From Burkholderiaceae bacterium (GTDB lineage Bacteria > Pseudomonadota > Gammaproteobacteria > Burkholderiales > Burkholderiaceae_C): 64,000 nt of DNA. The position numbers and the translations under genes were made by a program. Below, one piece after another: positions 62,178-64,000 of the stretch (position 1 is its first letter; each line of letters starts with the position of its first letter). The notes beneath the pieces are model-generated. The model was not told where the DNA came from. It ran no database searches and saw only the letters and a program-made list of their open reading frames with translations. The DNA is taken from positions 3,286,001 to 3,350,000 of the forward strand of contig CP126124.1 of NCBI GenBank assembly GCA_030123545.1, in the 5' to 3' direction.

Positions 62178-63548
62178 ATGACCCGACAAATCCGCTATCT
62201 CTCGCCGACCGGCATCCTCGGCGTCGGCTTCTCCGAGGATCACTTCCGTGCTGCGCTGTCGCGCGACCTCGCGTTCATCGGCTGCGACGCCGGCTCCACC
62301 GACGGCGGCCCGGCGAACCTCGGCGGCAACAAGCCGTTCTTCTCGCGCGCCGCGGTCAAGCGCGATCTGCGCATCCTCATCATCGGCGCGCGCTCGATTG
62401 ATGTGCCGCTGCTGATCGGATCGTGTGGCGGCAGCGGCGGCAACTGGAACCTGAACTGGATGCGCGAGATCGTGCAGGAGATCGCGCGCGAGGAGAACCT
62501 GCGTTTCCGAATCGCCGTCATCGAATCGGAGCCACCACGCGAAGCGCTGATCGAGAAGTACCGCGCCGGCAAGGTGCGCGCGCTCGACCCGGCGCCGGCG
62601 ATTGACGAAGCAGTGCTGCGCGACGCTGATCATGTCGTCGCGATGATGGGTGCCGAGGCCTACGTCGCCGCGCTCGAAGGTGGCGCCGACGTCGTGCTTG
62701 CCGGCCGCTCGACCGACGCCGCGATCTTCGCGGCGGTTCCGGTGGCGCGCGGCTTCCCGCCCGGCTTGTGCTGGCACGCCGCGAAGATCATGGAGTGCGG
62801 CGGTGCCGCGGTCGTGACGATGGAGAAGCCCGAAGGGATGATCTGCACGATCACCGACGAGCACTTCACGCTCGAGCCGGTGAGCCCCCTGCAGCAGTGC
62901 TCGCCGCTGTCCGTCGCCGCGCACGCGCTGTACGAAACCGCCGACCCGTACAAGATGCTCGAGCCCGGCGGTGAGATGGACCTGACGGACGCGCAGTACG
63001 ATGCGGTCGACGAGCGCCGCGTGCGCGTGCGCGGCAGCCACTTCAAGCCGCTGCCCTACACCGTCAAGCTGGAAGGCGCGGCGAAGATCGGCTACCGCGC
63101 GATGGTGCTCGGCGGCGTGCGCGATCCGGTGATCCTCGAGCAGTTCGATTCGTGGTTCGGCGGCCTGAAGGCGCATATCGCCGAGAACGTCGAAGCGATC
63201 TATGGCCCGTCGATTCGCGGCCGCTACGACATCCACTACAAGGTCTACGGCTCTAACGGCGTGCTCGGCGCGCGCGAGCCGCATCCCGAGCGCATCGGCA
63301 ACGAGATCGGCCTGCTGATGGTCACGCTCGCCGAGACACAGGAGCTGGCCTATTCGATCGCCGGCCAAGCCGCGCACATGGTGCTGCACCACTCGGTGCC
63401 GCAGTGGGAGGGCCTGCTGTCAAATCTCGCCTTCCCGATCGCTCCGCACTTCTGGAACCTCGGCGAGGCCTACAAGTTCGTGCTGAACCACGTCGTCGAG
63501 CTGGATCACCCGCTCGAATTGCACCCCATCCGCTACGAGGAGGCCTGA
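62178..63548 (+). CDS. AtuA/DUF1446 family protein
   Basis: The 456-residue protein starts MTRQIRYLSPTGILGVGFSEDHFRAALSRDLAFIGCDAGSTDGGPANLGG, followed by PLLIGSCGGSGGNWNLNWMREIVQEIAREENLRF, GAEAYVAALEGGADVVLAGRSTDAAIFAAVPVARG and LCWHAAKIMECGG. These blocks define the DUF1446 family, named from AtuA of the Pseudomonas acyclic-terpene cluster. No signal peptide or membrane segment is present. The biochemical activity of the family is not established to my knowledge. It precedes a DUF4387 gene by 3 bases, a frequent pairing. Confidence 0.9.
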   Translation: MTRQIRYLSPTGILGVGFSEDHFRAALSRDLAFIGCDAGSTDGGPANLGGNKPFFSRAAVKRDLRILIIGARSIDVPLLIGSCGGSGGNWNLNWMREIVQEIAREENLRFRIAVIESEPPREALIEKYRAGKVRALDPAPAIDEAVLRDADHVVAMMGAEAYVAALEGGADVVLAGRSTDAAIFAAVPVARGFPPGLCWHAAKIMECGGAAVVTMEKPEGMICTITDEHFTLEPVSPLQQCSPLSVAAHALYETADPYKMLEPGGEMDLTDAQYDAVDERRVRVRGSHFKPLPYTVKLEGAAKIGYRAMVLGGVRDPVILEQFDSWFGGLKAHIAENVEAIYGPSIRGRYDIHYKVYGSNGVLGAREPHPERIGNEIGLLMVTLAETQELAYSIAGQAAHMVLHHSVPQWEGLLSNLAFPIAPHFWNLGEAYKFVLNHVVELDHPLELHPIRYEEA

Positions 63549-63551
63549 GCC

Positions 63552-63869
63552 ATGGCCCGCCTGAGAGACATCGCGAAACTGATCCGTACCAAGAACGCCG
63601 GGCCGTTCCAGCTGACGCTGGACATCATGTTCCCCGACGCGCGCAGCTACCAGCACGTGGTGGCGAGTGGCGTGATCTCGAAACCGGCGATGGCGCGCTT
63701 TTTCAATGTCGCCGAGTCGGCCGTCAAGCTTTTCAACTACGCGCCGGGCAACGCGATCAAGGTCACCGTGCCGCGGCTCGTGCCATCGGGCGATCCGGCC
63801 GACACCGACCTGTTCGGCGGCCAGCAATTCGGCCCGCTGGTCGACATCGAAGTCAGTGACCTGTCATGA
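63552..63869 (+). CDS. DUF4387 family protein
   Basis: The small 105-residue protein has no signal or membrane segment: LRDIAKLIRTKNAGPFQLTLDIMFPDARSYQHVVASGVISKPAMARFFNV and GNAIKVTVPRLVPSGDPADTDLFGGQQFGPLVDIEV. This is the DUF4387 pattern. It usually occurs next to, or fused to, AtuA/DUF1446 proteins, which suggests a two-part enzyme. GAGGCCTGAGCC with three bases between the genes implies coupling. Confidence 0.88.
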   Translation: MARLRDIAKLIRTKNAGPFQLTLDIMFPDARSYQHVVASGVISKPAMARFFNVAESAVKLFNYAPGNAIKVTVPRLVPSGDPADTDLFGGQQFGPLVDIEVSDLS

Positions 63870-63879
63870 GGAAAATGTG

Positions 63880-64000
63880 ATGAGCAAGAAAGAGATCCTA
63901 CGCACCGAGGTGCGCGATGCCACCGCCTGGAAGGGCCCCGAGTTGCAGCACGACACGTCGTGGATCTATCGCCTGACGGCAGCTGAGCTCGACGAGATCG
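63880..64000 (+). CDS. TauD/TfdA-type dioxygenase, N-terminal part (3' end outside window)
   Basis: An ATG at 63880, with TGAGGA 6-11 bases before it, opens MSKKEILRTEVRDATAWKGPEL followed by QHDTSWIYRLTAAELDEI and runs off the window. The pattern WKGPEL...SWIYRLT is typical of the N-terminus of a TauD/TfdA-like Fe(II)/2-oxoglutarate oxygenase group found in Proteobacteria. The His-x-Asp...His metal site lies beyond the edge, so the call is tentative. It is 10 bases after the DUF4387 gene and clearly in the same operon. Confidence 0.6.
   Translation, partial: MSKKEILRTEVRDATAWKGPELQHDTSWIYRLTAAELDEI

Overview
The window is high-GC DNA from a betaproteobacterium of the order Burkholderiales, most likely the family Comamonadaceae. 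This rests on gene order (asd-fimV-truA-trpF-trpB-trpA-accD; rpmF-plsX-fabHDG-acpP-fabF joined to rpoE-rseA-rseB-mucD-lepA-lepB-rnc-era-recO-pdxJ-acpS-nagZ) and on two kinds of dispersed repeat that I recall from that family. One is a 17-nt AT-rich element close to GCTATTAAATTAGTAGC. The other is a GC-rich intergenic element of about 110-190 bp. Both assignments come from memory of families, not from a search. I see no rRNA, tRNA, CRISPR array or prophage.

Layout. 1-7.9 kb (+): the end of asd, the FimV-like polar hub protein, truA, trpF-trpB-trpA and accD. 7.9-10.8 kb: a YggT membrane protein (-), a LON-domain protein (+) and lysS (+). 10.9-32.0 kb (-): an almost unbroken co-directional run. 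In transcription order it is yceD, rpmF, plsX, fabH, fabD, fabG, acpP, fabF, a YgfX-like protein, rpoE and its regulators rseA-rseB-mucD, then lepA, lepB, a DUF4845 protein, rnc, era, recO, pdxJ, acpS, nagZ and a patatin-like lipase. It combines lipid synthesis, envelope stress, protein export, RNA processing and cell-wall recycling. 32.1-33.5 kb (+): maf and an RsmI-like methyltransferase. 33.5-36.8 kb (-): sppA, a Rieske protein, a gph-like phosphatase and rluC. 37.3-42.9 kb (+): rne with a long leader and strong terminator, then ahpC-ahpF behind a good OxyR-type site. 42.9-46.4 kb (-): slipin and NfeD partners, then a Fic protein with its own palindromic promoter region.

46.4-49.4 kb is accessory: an orphan C-terminal fragment, a decayed DinJ/YafQ-type toxin-antitoxin pair, arfB, a histidine-rich periplasmic protein divergent from a Crp/Fnr-type regulator, a DUF167 protein and a tautomerase. 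49.4-57.9 kb: ettA, an RhlE-type helicase overlapping an NAD(P)-binding protein, a cupin, an SDR oxidoreductase, cutA, an MFS transporter, a DUF2501 protein and gloA. 57.96-58.86 kb is a scar: the start of an aromatic-ring FAD hydroxylase, a broken IS481-type transposase end, and the end of a 4-hydroxy-2-oxovalerate aldolase. This looks like a lost meta-cleavage operon.

58.9-64.0 kb holds the most interesting intact accessory system. A MarR regulator diverges, across two small palindromes, from an amino-acid-type ABC transporter (binding protein, permease, ATPase), an AtuA/DUF1446 protein, a DUF4387 protein and the start of a TauD/TfdA-type oxygenase cut by the window end. It looks like an uptake-plus-catabolism unit for an unidentified small molecule.
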